Notes: generated from the letters alone by a model not told the origin. A stretch of 64,000 nucleotides of DNA from Litoditis marina (GCA_964036275.1 CAXIWQ010000312.1:97172-161171); one strand, 5' to 3'. Positions 13,301 through 29,100 are shown, numbered from the stretch's first letter. Numbers and translations are program-made.

Positions 13301-16300
13301 ATACGGCTATCAAGTCTGTTGCTCCCAGCTACAAAAACCTAATACGACTATCTATTCTGTGGCGCACAGCCACGAAATATGAATTAACGCGGTTATCGAC
13401 TCTTTGGCTTGCATTTACAGAAAACAGTTCATACGGCTATCAAGTCTGTTGCTCCCAGCTACAAAAACCTAATACGACAGTCTATTCTGTGGTGCACAAC
13501 CACAAAGTACGAATTGACGCGGTTATTGACTCTGTGGCTTGCAGCTACAGGAAAAAAAGCTTATACGGCTATCAAGTCTGTTGCTCCCAGCTACAAAAAC
13601 CTTATACGACAATCTATTCTGTGGTGCACAACCACAAAGTACGAATTAACGCTGTTATCGAATCTTTGGCTTGCAGTTACAGAGAACAGTTCATACGGCT
13701 ATCAAATCTGTTGCTCCCAGCTACAAAAACTTAATACAACTATCTTTCCTGTGGTGCACAACCAGAAAGTACGAATTAACGCGGTTATTGACTCTGTGGC
13801 TTGCAGCTACAAAAAAAAAGCTTATACGGCTACCAAGTGTGTTGCTCACAGCTACAAGAACCTAAGACGACTATATATTCTGTGGCGCACAGCCACAAAA
13901 AAACAAATTAACGCGGTTATTGACTCTTTGCCTTGCAGCTACGGAGAACAGTTCATACGGCTATCAAATCTATTGCTCCCAGCTACAAAAACCTAATACG
14001 ACAATCTATTATGTGGCGCACAGCCAAAAAATACGAATTAACGCGGTTATTGACCCTTTGCCTTGCAGCTACAGAAAACAAATCATACGGCTATCAAGTC
14101 TGTTGCTCCCAGCTACAGAAACCTAATACGACTTTATATTCTGTGGCACACAGCCACAAAAGACAAATTTCGCGGTTATTGACTCTTTGCCTTGCAGCTA
14201 CAGAAAAAAGTTTATACGGCTATCAAGTCTGTTGCTCCCAGCTACAAAAACCTAATACGACTATCTATTCTGTGGCGCACAGCCACGAAATATAAATTAA
14301 CGCGGTTATCGACTCTTTGGCTTGCAGCTACAGAAAAAAGTTTACACGGCTATCAAGTCTGTTGCTCCCAGCTACAAAAACCTAATACGACAATCTATTC
14401 TGTGGTGCACAACCACAAAGTACGAATTGACGCGGTTATTGACTCTGTGGCTTGCAGCTACAGAAAAAAAAGCTTATACGGCTATCAAGTGTGTTGCTCA
14501 CAGCTACAAGAACCTAATACGACTGAATATTCTGTGGCGCACAGCCACAAAAGACGAATTAACGCGGTTATTGACTCTTTGCCTTGCAGCTACAGAAAAA
14601 AAGGTTTATACAAATATCAAGTCTGTTGCTCCAGCTACAAGAAAGTAATACGACTATCTATTCTGTGGTGCACAACCACAAAGTACGAATTAACGCTGTT
14701 ATCGAATCTTTGGCTTGCAGTTACAGAGAACAGTTCATACGGCTATCAAATCTGTTGCTCCCAGCTACAAAAACTTTATACAACTATCTTTCCTGTGGTG
14801 CACAACCAGAAAGTACGAATTAACGCGGTTATTGACTCTGTGGCTTGCAGCTACAAAAAAAAGCTTATACGGCTACCAAGTGTGTTGCTCACAGCTACAA
14901 GAACCTAAGACGACTATATATTCTGTGGCGCACAGCCACAAAAAAACAAATTAACGCGGTTATTGACTCTTTGCCTTGCAGCTACGGAGAACAGTTCATA
15001 CGGCTATCAAATCTATTGCTCCCAGCTACAAAAACCTAATACGACAATCTATTATGTGGCGCACAGCCAAAAAATACGAATTAACGCGGTTATTGACCCT
15101 TTGCCTTGCAGCTACAGAAAACAAATCATACGGCTATCAGTCTGTTGCTCCCAGCTACAGAAACCTAATACGACTTTATATTCTGTGGCACACAGCCACA
15201 AAAGACAAATTTCGCGGTTATTGACTCTTTGCCTTGCAGCTACAGAAAAAAGTTTATACGGCTATCAAGTCTGTTGCTCCCAGCTACAAAAACCTAATAC
15301 GACTATCTATTCTGTGGCGCACAGCCACGAAATATGAATTAACGCGGTTATCGACTCTTTGGCTTGCATTTACAGAAAACAGTTCATACGGCTATCAAGT
15401 CTGTTGCTCCCAGCTACAAAAACCTAATACGACAGTCTATTCTGTGGTGCACAACCACAAAGTACGAATTGACGCGGTTATTGACTCTGTGGCTTGCAGC
15501 TACAGGAAAAAAAGCTTATACGGCTATCAAGTCTGTTGCTCCCAGCTACAAAAACCTTATACGACAATCTATTCTGTGGTGCACAACCACAAAGTACGAA
15601 TTAACGCTGTTATCGAATCTTTGGCTTGCAGTTACAGAGAACAGTTCATACGGCTATCAAATCTGTTGCTCCCAGCTACAAAAACTTAATACAACTATCT
15701 TTCCTGTGGTGCACAACCAGAAAGTACGAATTAACGCGGTTATTGACTCTGTGGCTTGCAGCTACAAAAAAAAAGCTTATACGGCTACCAAGTGTGTTGC
15801 TCACAGCTACAAGAACCTAAGACGACTATATATTCTGTGGCGCACAGCCACAAAAAAAACAAATTAACGCGGTTATTGACTCTTTGCCTTGCAGCTACGG
15901 AGAACAGTTCATACGGCTATCAAATCTATTGCTCCCAGCTACAAAAACCTAATACGACAATCTATTATGTGGCGCACAGCCAAAAAATACGAATTAACGC
16001 GGTTATTGACCCTTTGCCTTGCAGCTACAGAAAACAAATCATACGGCTATCAAGTCTGTTGCTCCCAGCTACAGAAACCTAATACGACTTTATATTCTGT
16101 GGCACACAGCCACAAAAGACAAATTTCGCGGTTATTGACTCTTTGCCTTGCAGCTACAGAAAAAAGTTTATACGGCTATCAAGTCTGTTGCTCCCAGCTA
16201 CAAAAACCTAATACGACTATCTATTCTGTGGCGCACAGCCACGAAATATGAATTAACGCGGTTATCGACTCTTTGGCTTGCAGCTACAGAAAAAAGTTTA
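10390..16300. repeat. Interleaved 913-bp (7-monomer) and 1043-bp higher-order units
   Basis: A diagnostic monomer in which AATTAACGCGG is replaced by AAATTTCGCGG occurs at about 10648, 13252, 14165, 15208 and 16121. The spacings are about 2604, 913, 1043 and 913 bp. The accompanying monomers (CTACGGAGAACAGTTC, CTATTATGTGGCGCACAGCC, CAGAAAACAAATCATACGG) travel with it in the same order. The alternation of 7- and 8-monomer spacing indicates insertion or loss of single monomers by unequal exchange. Confidence 0.8.
10987..11800. repeat. Segment duplicated from about 8900-9710 (offset 2087 bp)
   Basis: This run of monomers repeats the order at about 8900-9710 with an offset of 2087 bp, exactly twice the 8-monomer period of the preceding block. 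Shared markers include GAACAGTGCATACGG (about 8992 and 11079), GCAGACACAG (about 9242 and 11329) and two consecutive monomers with CGGCTGTCAAG. Scattered single-base differences separate the two copies. Confidence 0.75.
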
Positions 16301-18689
16301 CACGGCTATCAAGTCTGTTGCTCCCAGCTACAAAAACCTAATACGACAATCTATTCTGTGGTGCACAACCACAAAGTACGAATTGACGCGGTTATTGACT
16401 CTGTGGCTTGCAGCTACAGAAAAAAAGCTTATACGGCTATCAAGTGTGTTGCTCACAGCTACAAGAACCTAATACGACTGAATATTCTGTGGCGCACAGC
16501 CACAAAAGACGAATTAACGCGGTTATTGACTCTTTGCCTTGCAGCTACAGAAAAAAGGTTTATACAAATATCAAGTCTGTTGCTCCCAGCTACAAGAAAG
16601 TAATACGACTATCTATTCTGTGGCGCAACGAAATACGAATTTACGCGGTTATCGACTCTTTGGCTTGCATTTACAGAAAACAGTTCATACGGCTATCAAG
16701 TCTGTTGCTGCCAGCTACAAAAACCTAATACGACTATCTATTCTGTGGCGCACAGCCACAAAATATGAATTAACGCGGTTATCGACTCTTTGGCTTGCAG
16801 CTACAGAAAAAATTTACACGGCTATCAAGTCTGTTGCTCCCAGCTACAAAAACCTTATACGACAATCTATTCTGTGGTGCACAACCACAAAGTACGAATT
16901 AACGCTGTTATCGAATCTTTGGCTTGCAGTTACAGAGAACAGTTCATACGGCTATCAAGTGTATTGCTCACAGCTACAAGAACCTAATACGACAATCTAT
17001 TCTGTGGTGCACAACCACAAAGTACGAATTGACGCGGTTATTGACTCTGTGGCTTGCAGCTACAGAAAAAAAGCTTATACGGCTATCAAGTGTATTGCTC
17101 ACAGCTACAAGAACCTAATACGACTGAATATTCTGTGGCGCACAGCCACAAAAAAACGAATTAACGCGGTTATTGACTCTTTGCCTTGCAGCTACAGAAA
17201 AAAGGTTTATACAAATATCAAGTCTGTTGCTCCCAGCTACAAGAAAGTAATACGACTATCTATTCTGTGGCGCACAGCCACGAAATACGAATTTACGCGG
17301 TTATCGACTCTTTGGCTTGCATTTACAGAAAACAGTTCATACGGCTATCAAGTCTGTTGCTGCCAGCTACAAAAACCTAATACGACTATCTATTCTGTGG
17401 CGCACAGCCACAAAATATGAATTAACGCGGTTATCGACTTTTTGGCTTGCAGCTACAGAAAAAATTTACACGGCTATCAAGTCTGTTGCTCCCAGCTACA
17501 AAAACCTAATACGGCTGAATATTCTGTGGCGCACAGCCACAAAAGACGAATTAACGCGGTTACTGACTCTTTTCCTTGCAGCTACAGAAAAAAAAGGTTT
17601 ATACGGCTATCAAGTCTGTTGCTCCCAGCTACAAGAAAGTAATACGACTATCTATTCTGTGGCGCACAGCCACGAAATACGAATTTACGCGGTTATCGAC
17701 TCTTTGGCTTGCAGTTACAGAGAACAGTTCATACGGCTATCAAGGCTGTTGCTCCCAGCTACAAAAACCTAATACGACAATCTATTCTGTGGCGCACAGC
17801 CACAAAATACGAATTAACGCTGTTATCGACTCTTTGGCTTGCAGTTACAGAGAACAGTTCATACGGCTATCAAATCTGTTGCTCCCAGCTACAAAAACTT
17901 AATACAACTATCTTTTCTGTGGTGCACAACCACAAAGTACGAATTAACGCGGTTATTGACTCATTGGCTTGCAGCTACAGAAAAAAGTTTACACGGCTAT
18001 CAAGTCTGTTGCTCCCAGCTACAAAAACCTAATACGACTTTATATTCTGTGGCGCACAGCCACAAAAGACAAATTAACGCGGTTATTGACTCTTTGCCTT
18101 GCAGCTATAGAAAAAAGTTTATACGGCTATCAAGTCTGTTGCTCCCAGCTACAAAAACCTAATACGACTATCTATTCTGTGGCGCACAGCCACGAAATAT
18201 GAATTCACGCGGTTATCGACTCTTTGGCTTGCAGCTACAGAAAAAAGTTTACACGGCTATCAAGTCTGTTGCTCCCAGCTACAAAAACCTAATACGACTA
18301 TCTATTCTGTGGCGCACAGCCACTAAATATGAATTAACGCGGTTATCGACTCTTTGCCTTGCAGCTACAGAAAAAAGGTTTATACGGATATCAAGTCTGT
18401 TGCTCCCAGCTACAAGAAAGTAATACGACTATCTATTCTGTGGCGCACAGCCACGAAATACGAATTAACGCGGTTATTGACTCTTTGCCTTGCAGCTACA
18501 GAAAAAAAAATCATACGGCTATCAAGTCTGTTGCTCCCAGCTACAAAAACCTAATACGACTTTATATTCTGTGGCGCACAGCCACAAAAGACAAATTAAC
18601 GCGGTTATCGACTCTTTGGCTTGCAGCTACAGAAAAAAGTTTACACGGCTATCAAGTCTGTTGCTCCCAGCTACAAAAACCTTATACGA

Positions 18690-21600
18690 CAATCTATTCT
18701 GTGGTGCACAACCACAAAGTACGAATTAACGCTGTTATCGAATCTTCGGCTTGCAGTTACAGAGAACAGTTCATAAGGCTATCAAATCTGTTGCTCCCAG
18801 CTACAAAAACTTAATACAACTATCTTTCCTGTGGTGCACAACCAGAAAGTACGAATTAACGCGGTTATTGACTCTGTGGCTTGCAGCTACAAAAAAAGCT
18901 TATACGGCTACCAAGTGTGTTGCTCACAGCTACAAGAACCTAAGACGACTTTATATTCTGTGGCGCACAGCCACAAAAGACAAATTAACGCGGTTATTGA
19001 CTCTTTGCCTTGCAGCTACAGAAAAAAGTTTATACGGCTATCAAGTCTGTTGCTCCCAGCTACAAAAACCTAATACGACTATCTATTCTGTGGCGCACAG
19101 CCACGAAATATGAATTAACGCGGTTATCGACTCTTTGGCTTGCAGCTACAGAAAAAAGTTTACACGGCTATCAAGTCTGTTGCTCCCAGCTACAAAAACC
19201 TAAACGACAATCTATTCTGTGGCGCACAGCCACAAAATACGAATTAACGCGGTTATTGACTCTTTGCCTTGCAGCTACAGAAAAAAAATCATACGGCTAT
19301 CAAGTCTGTTGCTCCCAGCTACAAAAACCTAATACGGCTGAATATTCTGTGGCGCACAGCCACAAAAGACGAATTTACGCGGTTACTGACTCTTTTCCTT
19401 GCAGCTACAGAAAAAAAAGGTTTATACGGCTATCAAGTCTGTTGCTCCCAGCTACAAGAAAGTAATACGACTATCTATTCTGTGGCGCACAGCCACGAAA
19501 TACGAATTTACGCGGTTATCGACTCTTTGGCTTGCAGTTACAGAGAACAGTTCATACGGCTATCAAGGCTGTTGCTCCCAGCTACAAAAACCTAATACGA
19601 CAATCTATTCTGTGGCGCACAGCCACAAAATACGAATTAACGCTGTTATCGACTCTTTGGCTTGCAGTTACAGAGAACAGTTCATACGGCTATCAAATCT
19701 GTTGCTCCCAGCTACAAAAACTTAATACAACTATCTTTTCTGTGGTGCACAACCACAAAGTACGAATTAACGCGGTTATTGACTCATTGGCTTGCAGCTA
19801 CAGAAAAAAGTTTACACGGCTATCAAGTCTGTTGCTCCCAGCTACAAAAACCTAATACGACTTTATATTCTGTGGCGCACAGCCACAAAAGACAAATTAA
19901 CGCGGTTATTGACTCTTTGCCTTGCAGCTACAGAAAAAAGTTTATACGGCTATCAAGTCTGTTGCTCCCAGCTACAAAAACCTAATACGACTATCTATTC
20001 TGTGGCGCACAGCCACAAAATACGAATTAACGCTGTTATCGACTCTTTGGCTTGCAGTTACAGAGAACAGTTCATACGGCTATCAAATCTGTTGCTCCCA
20101 GCTACAAAAACTTAATACAACTATCTTTTCTGTGGTGCACAACCACAAAGTACGAATTAACGCGGTTATTGACTCATTGGCTTGCAGCTACAGAAAAAAG
20201 TTTACACGGCTATCAAGTCTGTTGCTCCCAGCTACAAAAACCTAATACGACTTTATATTCTGTGGTGCACAACCACAAAGTACGAATTAACGCTGTTATC
20301 GAATCTTCGGCTTGCAGTTACAGAGAACAGTTCATAAGGCTATCAAATCTGTTGCTCCCAGCTACAAAAACTTAATACAACTATCTTTCCTGTGGTGCAC
20401 AACCAGAAAGTACGAATTAACGCGGTTATTGACTCTGTGGCTTGCAGCTACAAAAAAAGCTTATACGGCTACCAAGTGTGTTGCTCACAGCTACAAGAAC
20501 CTAAGACGACTTTATATTCTGTGGCGCACAGCCACAAAAGACAAATTAACGCGGTTATTGACTCTTTGCCTTGCAGCTACAGAAAAAAGTTTATACGGCT
20601 ATCAAGTCTGTTGCTCCCAGCTACAAAAACCTAATACGACTATCTATTCTGTGGCGCACAGCCACGAAATATGAATTAACGCGGTTATCGACTCTTTGGC
20701 TTGCAGCTACAGAAAAAAGTTTACACGGCTATCAAGTCTGTTGCTCCCAGCTACAAAAACCTAAACGACAATCTATTCTGTGGCGCACAGCCACAAAATA
20801 CGAATTAACGCGGTTATTGACTCTTTGCCTTGCAGCTACAGAAAAAAAATCATACGGCTATCAAGTCTGTTGCTCCCAGCTACAAAAACCTAATACGGCT
20901 GAATATTCTGTGGCGCACAGCCACAAAAGACGAATTAACGCGGTTACTGACTCTTTTCCTTGCAGCTACAGAAAAAAAAGGTTTATACGGCTATCAAGTC
21001 TGTTGCTCCCAGCTACAAGAAAGTAATACGACTATCTATTCTGTGGCGCACAGCCACGAAATACGAATTAACGCGGTTATCGACTCTTTGGCTTGCAGTT
21101 ACAGAGAACAGTTCATACGGCTATCAAGGCTGTTGCTCCCAGCTACAAAAACCTAATACGACAATCTATTCTGTGGCGCACAGCCACAAAATACGAATTA
21201 ACGCTGTTATCGACTCTTTGGCTTGCAGTTACAGAGAACAGTTCATACGGCTATCAAATCTGTTGCTCCCAGCTACAAAAACTTAATACAACTATCTTTT
21301 CTGTGGTGCACAACCACAAAGTACGAATTAACGCGGATATTGACTCATTGGCTTGCAGCTACAGAAAAAAGTTTACACGGCTATCAAGTCTGTTGCTCCC
21401 AGCTACAAAAACCTAATACGACTTTATATTCTGTGGCGCACAGCCACAAAAGACAAATTAACGCGGTTATTGACTCTTTGCCTTGCAGCTACAGAAAAAA
21501 GTTTATACGGCTATCAAGTCTGTTGCTCCCAGCTACAAAAACCTAATACGACTATCTATTCTGTGGCGCACAGCCACAAAATACAAATTAACGCTGTTAT

Positions 21601-21709
21601 CGACTCTTTGGCTTGCAGTTACAGAGAACAGTTCATACGGCTATCAAATCTGTTGCTCCCAGCTACAAAAACTTAATACAACTACCTTTTCTGTGGTGCA
21701 CAACCACAA
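18690..21709. repeat. 1561-bp (12-monomer) higher-order repeat, tandem duplication
   Basis: About 18690-20148 recurs at about 20251-21709 with a constant 1561-bp offset. Shared markers are GAATCTTCGGCTTGC, TTCATAAGGCTATC, CCTAAACGACAATC (a missing TA), GGTTACTGACTCTTTTCC and CAAGGCTGTTGC. Related but shuffled versions lie at 22.5-23.8, 39.6-40.8 and 44.1-45.4 kb. Confidence 0.85.
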
Positions 21710-24700
21710 AAGACAAATTAACGCGGTTATTGACTCTTTGCCTTGCAGCTACAGAAAAAAGTTTACACGGCTATCAAGTCTGTTGCTCCCAGCTACAAAA
21801 ACCTAATACGACTTTATATTCTGTGGCGCACAGCCACAAAAGACAAATTAACGCGGTTATTGACTCTTTGCCTTGCAGCTATAGAAAAAAGTTTATACGG
21901 CTATCAAGTCTGTTGCTCCCAGCTACAAAAACCTAATACGACTATCTATTCTGTGGCGCACAGCCACGAAATATGAATTAACGCGGTTATCGACTCTTTG
22001 GCTTGCAGCTACAGAAAAAAGTTTACACGGCTATCAAGTCTGTTGCTCCCAGCTACAAAAACCTAATACGACTATCTATTCTGTGGCGCACAGCCACGAA
22101 ATATGAATTAACGCGGTTATCGACTCTTTGCCTTGCAGCTACAGAAAAAAGGTTTATACGGATATCAAGTCTGTTGCTCCCAGCTACAAGAAAATAATAC
22201 GACTATCTATTCTGTGGCGCACAGCCACGAAATACGAATTAACGCGGTTATTGACTCTTTGCCTTGCAGCTACAGAAAAAAAAAATCATACGGCTATCAA
22301 GTCTGTTGCTCCCAGCTACAAAAACTTAATACAACTATCTTTTCTGTGGTGCACAACCACAAAGTACGAATTAACGCGGTTATTGACTCATTGGCTTGCA
22401 GCTACAGAAAAAAGTTTACACGGCTATCAAGTCTGTTGCTCCCAGCTACAAAAACCTAATACGACTTTATATTCTGTGGTGCACAACCACAAAGTACGAA
22501 TTAACGCTGTTATCGAATCTTCGGCTTGCAGTTACAGAGAACAGTTCATAAGGCTATCAAATCTGTTGCTCCCAGCTACAAAAACTTAATACAACTATCT
22601 TTCCTGTGGTGCACAACCAGAAAGTACGAATTAACGCGGTTATTGACTCTGTGGCTTGCAGCTACAAAAAAAGCTTATACGGCTACCAAGTGTGTTGCTC
22701 ACAGCTACAAGAACCTAAGACGACTTTATATTCTGTGGCGCACAGCCACAAAAGACAAATTAACGCGGTTATTGACTCTTTGCCTTGCAGCTACAGAAAA
22801 AAAATCATACGGCTATCAAGTCTGTTGCTCCCAGCTACAAAAACCTAATACGGCTGAATATTCTGTGGCGCACAGCCACAAAAGACGAATTAACGCGGTT
22901 ACTGACTCTTTTCCTTGCAGCTACAGAAAAAAAAGGTTTATACGGCTATCAAGTCTGTTGCTCCCAGCTACAAGAAAGTAATACGACTATCTATTCTGTG
23001 GCGCACAGCCACGAAATACGAATTTACGCGGTTATCGACTCTTTGGCTTGCAGTTACAGAGAACAGTTCATACGGCTATCAAATCTGTTGCTCCAGCTAC
23101 AAAAACTTAATACAACTATATTTTCTGTGGTGCACAACCACAAAGTACGAATTAACGCGGTTATTGACTCATTGGCTTGCAGCTACAGAAAAAAGTTTAC
23201 ACGGCTATCAAGTCTGTTGCTCCCAGCTACAAAAACCTAATACGACTTTATATTCTGTGGCGCACAGCCACAAAAGACAAATTAACGCGGTTATTGACTC
23301 TTTGCCTTGCAGCTACAGAAAAAAGTTTATACGGCTATCAAGTCTGTTGCTCCCAGCTACAAAAACCTAATACGACTATCTATTCTGTGGCGCACAGCCA
23401 CAAAATACGAATTAACGCTGTTATCGACTCTTTGGCTTGCAGTTACAGAGAACAGTTCATACGGCTATCAAATCTGTTGCTCTCAGCTACAAAAACTTAA
23501 TACAACTATCTTTTCTGTGGTGCACAACCACAAAGTACGAATTAACGCGGTTATTGACTCATTGGCTTGCAGCTACAGAAAAAAGTTTACACGGCTATCA
23601 AGTCTGTTGCTCCCAGCTACAAAAACCTAATACGACTTTATATTCTGTGGCGCACAGCCACAAAAGACAAATTAACGCGGTTATTGACTCTTTGCCTTGC
23701 AGCTATAGAAAAAAGTTTATACGGCTATCAAGTCTGTTGCTCCCAGCTACAAAAACCTAATACGACTATCTATTCTGTGGCGCACAGCCACGAAATATGA
23801 ATTCACGCGGTTCTCGACTCTTTGGCTTGCAGCTACAGAAAAAAAGTTTACACGGCTATCAAGTCTGTTGCTCCCAGCTACAAAAACCTAATACGACTAT
23901 CTATTCTGTGGCGCACAGCCACGAAATATGAATTAACGCGGTTATCGACTCTTTGCCTTGCAGCTACAGAAAAAAGGTTTATACGGATATCAAGTCTGTT
24001 GCTCCCAGCTACAAGAAAGTAATACGACTATCTATTCTGTGGCGCACAGCCACGAAATACGAATTAACGCGGTTATTGACTCTTTGCCTTGCAGCTACAG
24101 AAAAAAAAAATCATACGGCTATCAAGTCTGTTGCTCCCAGCTACAAAAACCTAATACGACTTTATATTCTGTGGCGCACAGCCACAAAAGACAAATTAAC
24201 GCGGTTATCGACTCTTTGGCTTGCAGCTACAGAAAAAAGTTTACACGGCTATCAAGTCTGTTGCTCCCAGCTACAAAAACCTTATACGACAATCTATTCT
24301 GTGGTGCACAACCACAAAGTACGAATTAACGCTGTTATCGAATCTTCGGCTTGCAGTTACAGAGAACAGTTCATAAGGCTATCAAATCTGTTGCTCCCAG
24401 CTACAAAAACTTAATACAACTATCTTTCCTGTGGTGCACAACCAGAAATTACGAATTAACGCGGTTATTGACTCTGTGGCTTGCAGCTACAAAAAAAGCT
24501 TATACGGCTACCAAGTGTGTTGCTCACAGCTACAAGAACCTAAGACGACTTTATATTCTGTGGCGCACAGCCACAAAAGACAAATTAACGCGGTTATTGA
24601 CTCTTTGCCTTGCAGCTACAGAAAAAAGTTTATACGGCCATCAAGTCTGTTGCTCCCAGCTACAAAAACCTAATACGACTATCTATTCTGTGGTGCACAA

Positions 24701-26199
24701 CCACAAAGTACGAATTGACGCGGTTATTGACTCTGTGGCTTGCAGCTACAGAAAAAAAGCTTATACGGCTATCAAGTGTGTTGCTCCCAGCTACAAAAAC
24801 CTAATACGACAATCTATTATGTGGCGCACAGCCACAAAAGACAAATTAACGCGGTTATTGACTCTTTGGCTTGCAGCTACAGAAAAAAGTTTACACGGCT
24901 ATCAAGTCTGTTGCTCCCAGCTACAAAAACCTGATACGACAATCTATTCTGTGGCGCACAGCCACAAAATACGAATTAACGCGGTTATTGACTCTTTGCC
25001 TTGCAGCTACAGAAAAAAAGCATACGGCTATCAAGTCTGTTGCTCCCAGCTACAAAAACCTAATACGACTTTATATTCTGTGGCGCACAGCCACAAAAGA
25101 CAAATTAACGCGGTTATTGACTCTTTGCCTTGCAGCTACAGAAAAAAAGTTTATACGGCTATCAAGTCTGTTGCTCCCAGCTACAAAAACCTAATACGAC
25201 TATCTATTCTGTGGCGCACAGCCACGAAATATGAATTAACGCGGTTATCGACTCTTTGGCTTGCAGCTACAGAAAAAAGTTTACACGGCTATCAAGTCTG
25301 TTGCTCCCAGCTACAAAAACCTAATACGACTATCTATTCTGTGGCGCACAGCCACGAAATATGAATTAACGCGGTTATCGACTCTTTGCCTTGCAGCTAC
25401 AGAAAAAAGGTTTATACGGATATCAAGTCTGTTGCTCCCAGCTACAAGAAAATAATACGACTATCTATTCTGTGGCGCACAGCCACGAAATACGAATTAA
25501 CGCGGTTATTGACTCTTTGCCTTGCAGCTACAGAAAAAAAATCATACGGCTATCAAGTCTGTTGCTCCCAGCTACAAAAACCTAATACGACTTTATATTC
25601 TGTGGCGCACAGCCACAAAAGACAAATTAACGCGGTTATCGACTCTTTGGCTTGCAGCTACAGAAAAAAGTTTACACGGCTATCAAGTCTGTTGCTCCCA
25701 GCTACAAAAACCTTATACGACAATCTATTCTGTGGTGCACAACCACAAAGTACGAATTAACGCTGTTATCGAATCTTTGGCTTGCAGTTACAGAGAACAG
25801 TTCATAAGGCTATCAAATCTGTTGCTCCCAGCTACAAAAACTTAATACAACTATCTTTCCTGTGGTGCACAACCAGAAAGTACGAATTAACGCGGTTATT
25901 GACTCTGTGGCTTGCAGCTACAAAAAAAGCTTATACGGCTACCAAGTGTGTTGCTCACAGCTACAAGAACCTAAGACGACTTTATATTCTGTGGCGCACA
26001 GCCACAAAAGACAAATTAACGCGGTTATTGACTCTTTGCCTTGCAGCTACAGAAAAAAGTTTATACGGCTATCAAGTATGTTGCTCCCAGCTACAAAAAC
26101 CTAATACGACTATCTATTCTGTGGTGCACAACCACAAAGTACGAATTGACGCGGTTATTGACTCTGTGGCTTGCAGCTACAGAAAAAAACTTATACGGC

Positions 26200-29100
26200 T
26201 ATCAAGTGTGTTGCTCCCAGCTACAAAAACCTAATACGACAATCTATTCTGTGGCGCACAGCCACAAAAGACAAATTAACGCGGTTATTGACTCTTTGGC
26301 TTGCAGCTACAGAAAAAAGTTTACACGGCTATCAAGTCTGTTGCTCCCAGCTACAAAAACCTGATACGACAATCTATTCTGTGGCGCACAGCCACAAAAT
26401 ACGAATTAACGCGGTTATTGACTCTTTGCCTTGCAGCTACAGAAAAAAAAATCATACGGCTATCAAGTCTGTTGCTCCCAGCTACAAAAACCTAATACGA
26501 CTGAATATTCTGTGGCGCACAGCCACAAAAGACGAATTAACGCGGTTATTGACTCTTTTCCTTGCAGCTACAGAAAAAAAGGTTTATACGGCTATCAAGT
26601 CTGTTGCTCCCAGCTACAAAAACCTTATACGACAATCTATTCTGTGGTGCACAACCACAAAGTACGAATTAACGCTGTTATCGAATCTTTGGCTTGCAGT
26701 TACAGAGAACAGTTCACACGGCTATCAAATCTGTTGCTCCCAGCTACAAAAACTTAATACAACTATCTTTCCTGTGGTGCACAACCAGAAAGTACGAATT
26801 AACGCGGTTATTGACTCTGTGGCTTGCAGCTACAAAAAAAAGCTTATACGGCTACCAAGTGTGTTGCTCACAGCTACAAGAACCTAAGACGACTATATAT
26901 TCTGTGGCGCACAGCCACAAAAAACAAATTAACGCGGTTATTGACTCTTTGCCTTGCAGCTACAGAGAACAGTTCATACGGCTATCAAATCTATTGCTCC
27001 CAGCTACAAAAACCTAATACGACAATCTATTATGTGGCGCACAGCCAAAAAATACGAATTAACGCGGTTATTGACTCTTTGCCTTGCAGCTACAGAAAAA
27101 AAATCATACGGCTATCAAGTCTGTTGCTCCCAGCTACAAAAACCTAATACGACTTTATATTCTGTGGCACACAGCCACAAAAGACAAATTAACGCGGTTA
27201 TTGACTCTTTGCCTTGCAGCTACAGAAAAAAGCTTATACGGCTATCAAGTGTGTTGCTCCCAGCTACAAAAACCTAATACGACAATCTATTCTGTGGCGC
27301 ACAGCCACAAAAGACAAATTAACGCGGTTATTGACTCTTTGGCTTGCAGCTACAGAAAAAAGTTTACACGGCTATCAAGTCTGTTGCTCCCAGCTACAAA
27401 AACCTGATACGACAATCTATTCTGTGGCGCACAGCCACAAAATACGAATTAACGCGGTTATTGACTCTTTGCCTTGCAGCTACAGAAAAAAAAATCATAC
27501 GGCTATCAAGTCTGTTGCTCCCAGCTACAAAAACCTAATACGACTGAATATTCTGTGGCGCACAGCCACAAAAGACGAATTAACGCGGTTATTGACTCTT
27601 TTCCTTGCAGCTACAGAAAAAAAGGTTTATACGGCTATCAAGTCTGTTGCTCCCAGCTACAAAAACCTTATACGACAATCTATTCTGTGGTGCACAACCA
27701 CAAAGTACGAATTAACGCTGTTATCGAATCTTTGGCTTGCAGTTACAGAGAACAGTTCACACGGCTATCAAATCTGTTGCTCCCAGCTACAAAAACTTAA
27801 TACAACTATCTTTCCTGTGGTGCACAACCAGAAAGTACGAATTAACGCGGTTATTGACTCTGTGGCTTGCAGCTACAAAAAAAAGCTTATACGGCTACCA
27901 AGTGTGTTGCTCACAGCTACAAGAACCTAAGACGACTATATATTCTGTGGCGCACAGCCACAAAAAACAAATTAACGCGGTTATTGACTCTTTGCCTTGC
28001 AGCTACAGAGAACAGTTCATACGGCTATCAAATCTATTGCTCCCAGCTACAAAAACCTAATACGACAATCTATTATGTGGCGCACAGCCAAAAAATACGA
28101 ATTAACGCGGTTATTGACTCTTTGCCTTGCAGCTACAGAAAAAAAATCATACGGCTATCAAGTCTGTTGCTCCCAGCTACAAAAACCTAATACGACTTTA
28201 TATTCTGTGGCACACAGCCACAAAAGACAAATTAACGCGGTTATTGACTCTTTGCCTTGCAGCTACAGAAAAAAGCTTATACGGCTATCAAGTGTGTTGC
28301 TCCCAGCTACAAAAACCTAATACGACAATCTATTCTGTGGCGCACAGCCACAAAAGACAAATTAACGCGGTTATTGACTCTTTGGCTTGCAGCTACAGAA
28401 AAAAGTTTACACGGCTATCAAGTCTGTTGCTCCCAGCTACAAAAACCTGATACGACAATCTATTCTGTGGCGCACAGCCACAAAATACGAATTAACGCGG
28501 TTATTGACTCTTTGCCTTGCAGCTACAGAAAAAAAAATCATACGGCTATCAAGTCTGTTGCTCCCAGCTACAAAAACCTAATACGACTGAATATTCTGTG
28601 GCGCACAGCCACAAAAGACGAATTAACGCGGTTATTGACTCTTTTCCTTGCAGCTACAGAAAAAAAGGTTTATACGGCTATCAAGTCTGTTGCTCCCAGC
28701 TACAAAAACCTTATACGACAATCTATTCTGTGGTGCACAACCACAAAGTACGAATTAACGCTGTTATCGAATCTTTGGCTTGCAGTTACAGAGAACAGTT
28801 CACACGGCTATCAAATCTGTTGCTCCCAGCTACAAAAACTTAATACAACTATCTTTCCTGTGGTGCACAACCAGAAAGTACGAATTAACGCGGTTATTGA
28901 CTCTGTGGCTTGCAGCTACAAAAAAAAGCTTATACGGCTACCAAGTGTGTTGCTCACAGCTACAAGAACCTAAGACGACTATATATTCTGTGGCGCACAG
29001 CCACAAAAAACAAATTAACGCGGTTATTGACTCTTTGCCTTGCAGCTACAGAGAACAGTTCATACGGCTATCAAATCTATTGCTCCCAGCTACAAAAACC

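Noticed and set aside
24351..25364. The longest open frame (337 codons) as a possible repetitive structural protein
   Set aside because: It lies wholly within ordinary monomers. It is long only because several A-run length changes happen to restore the open frame.
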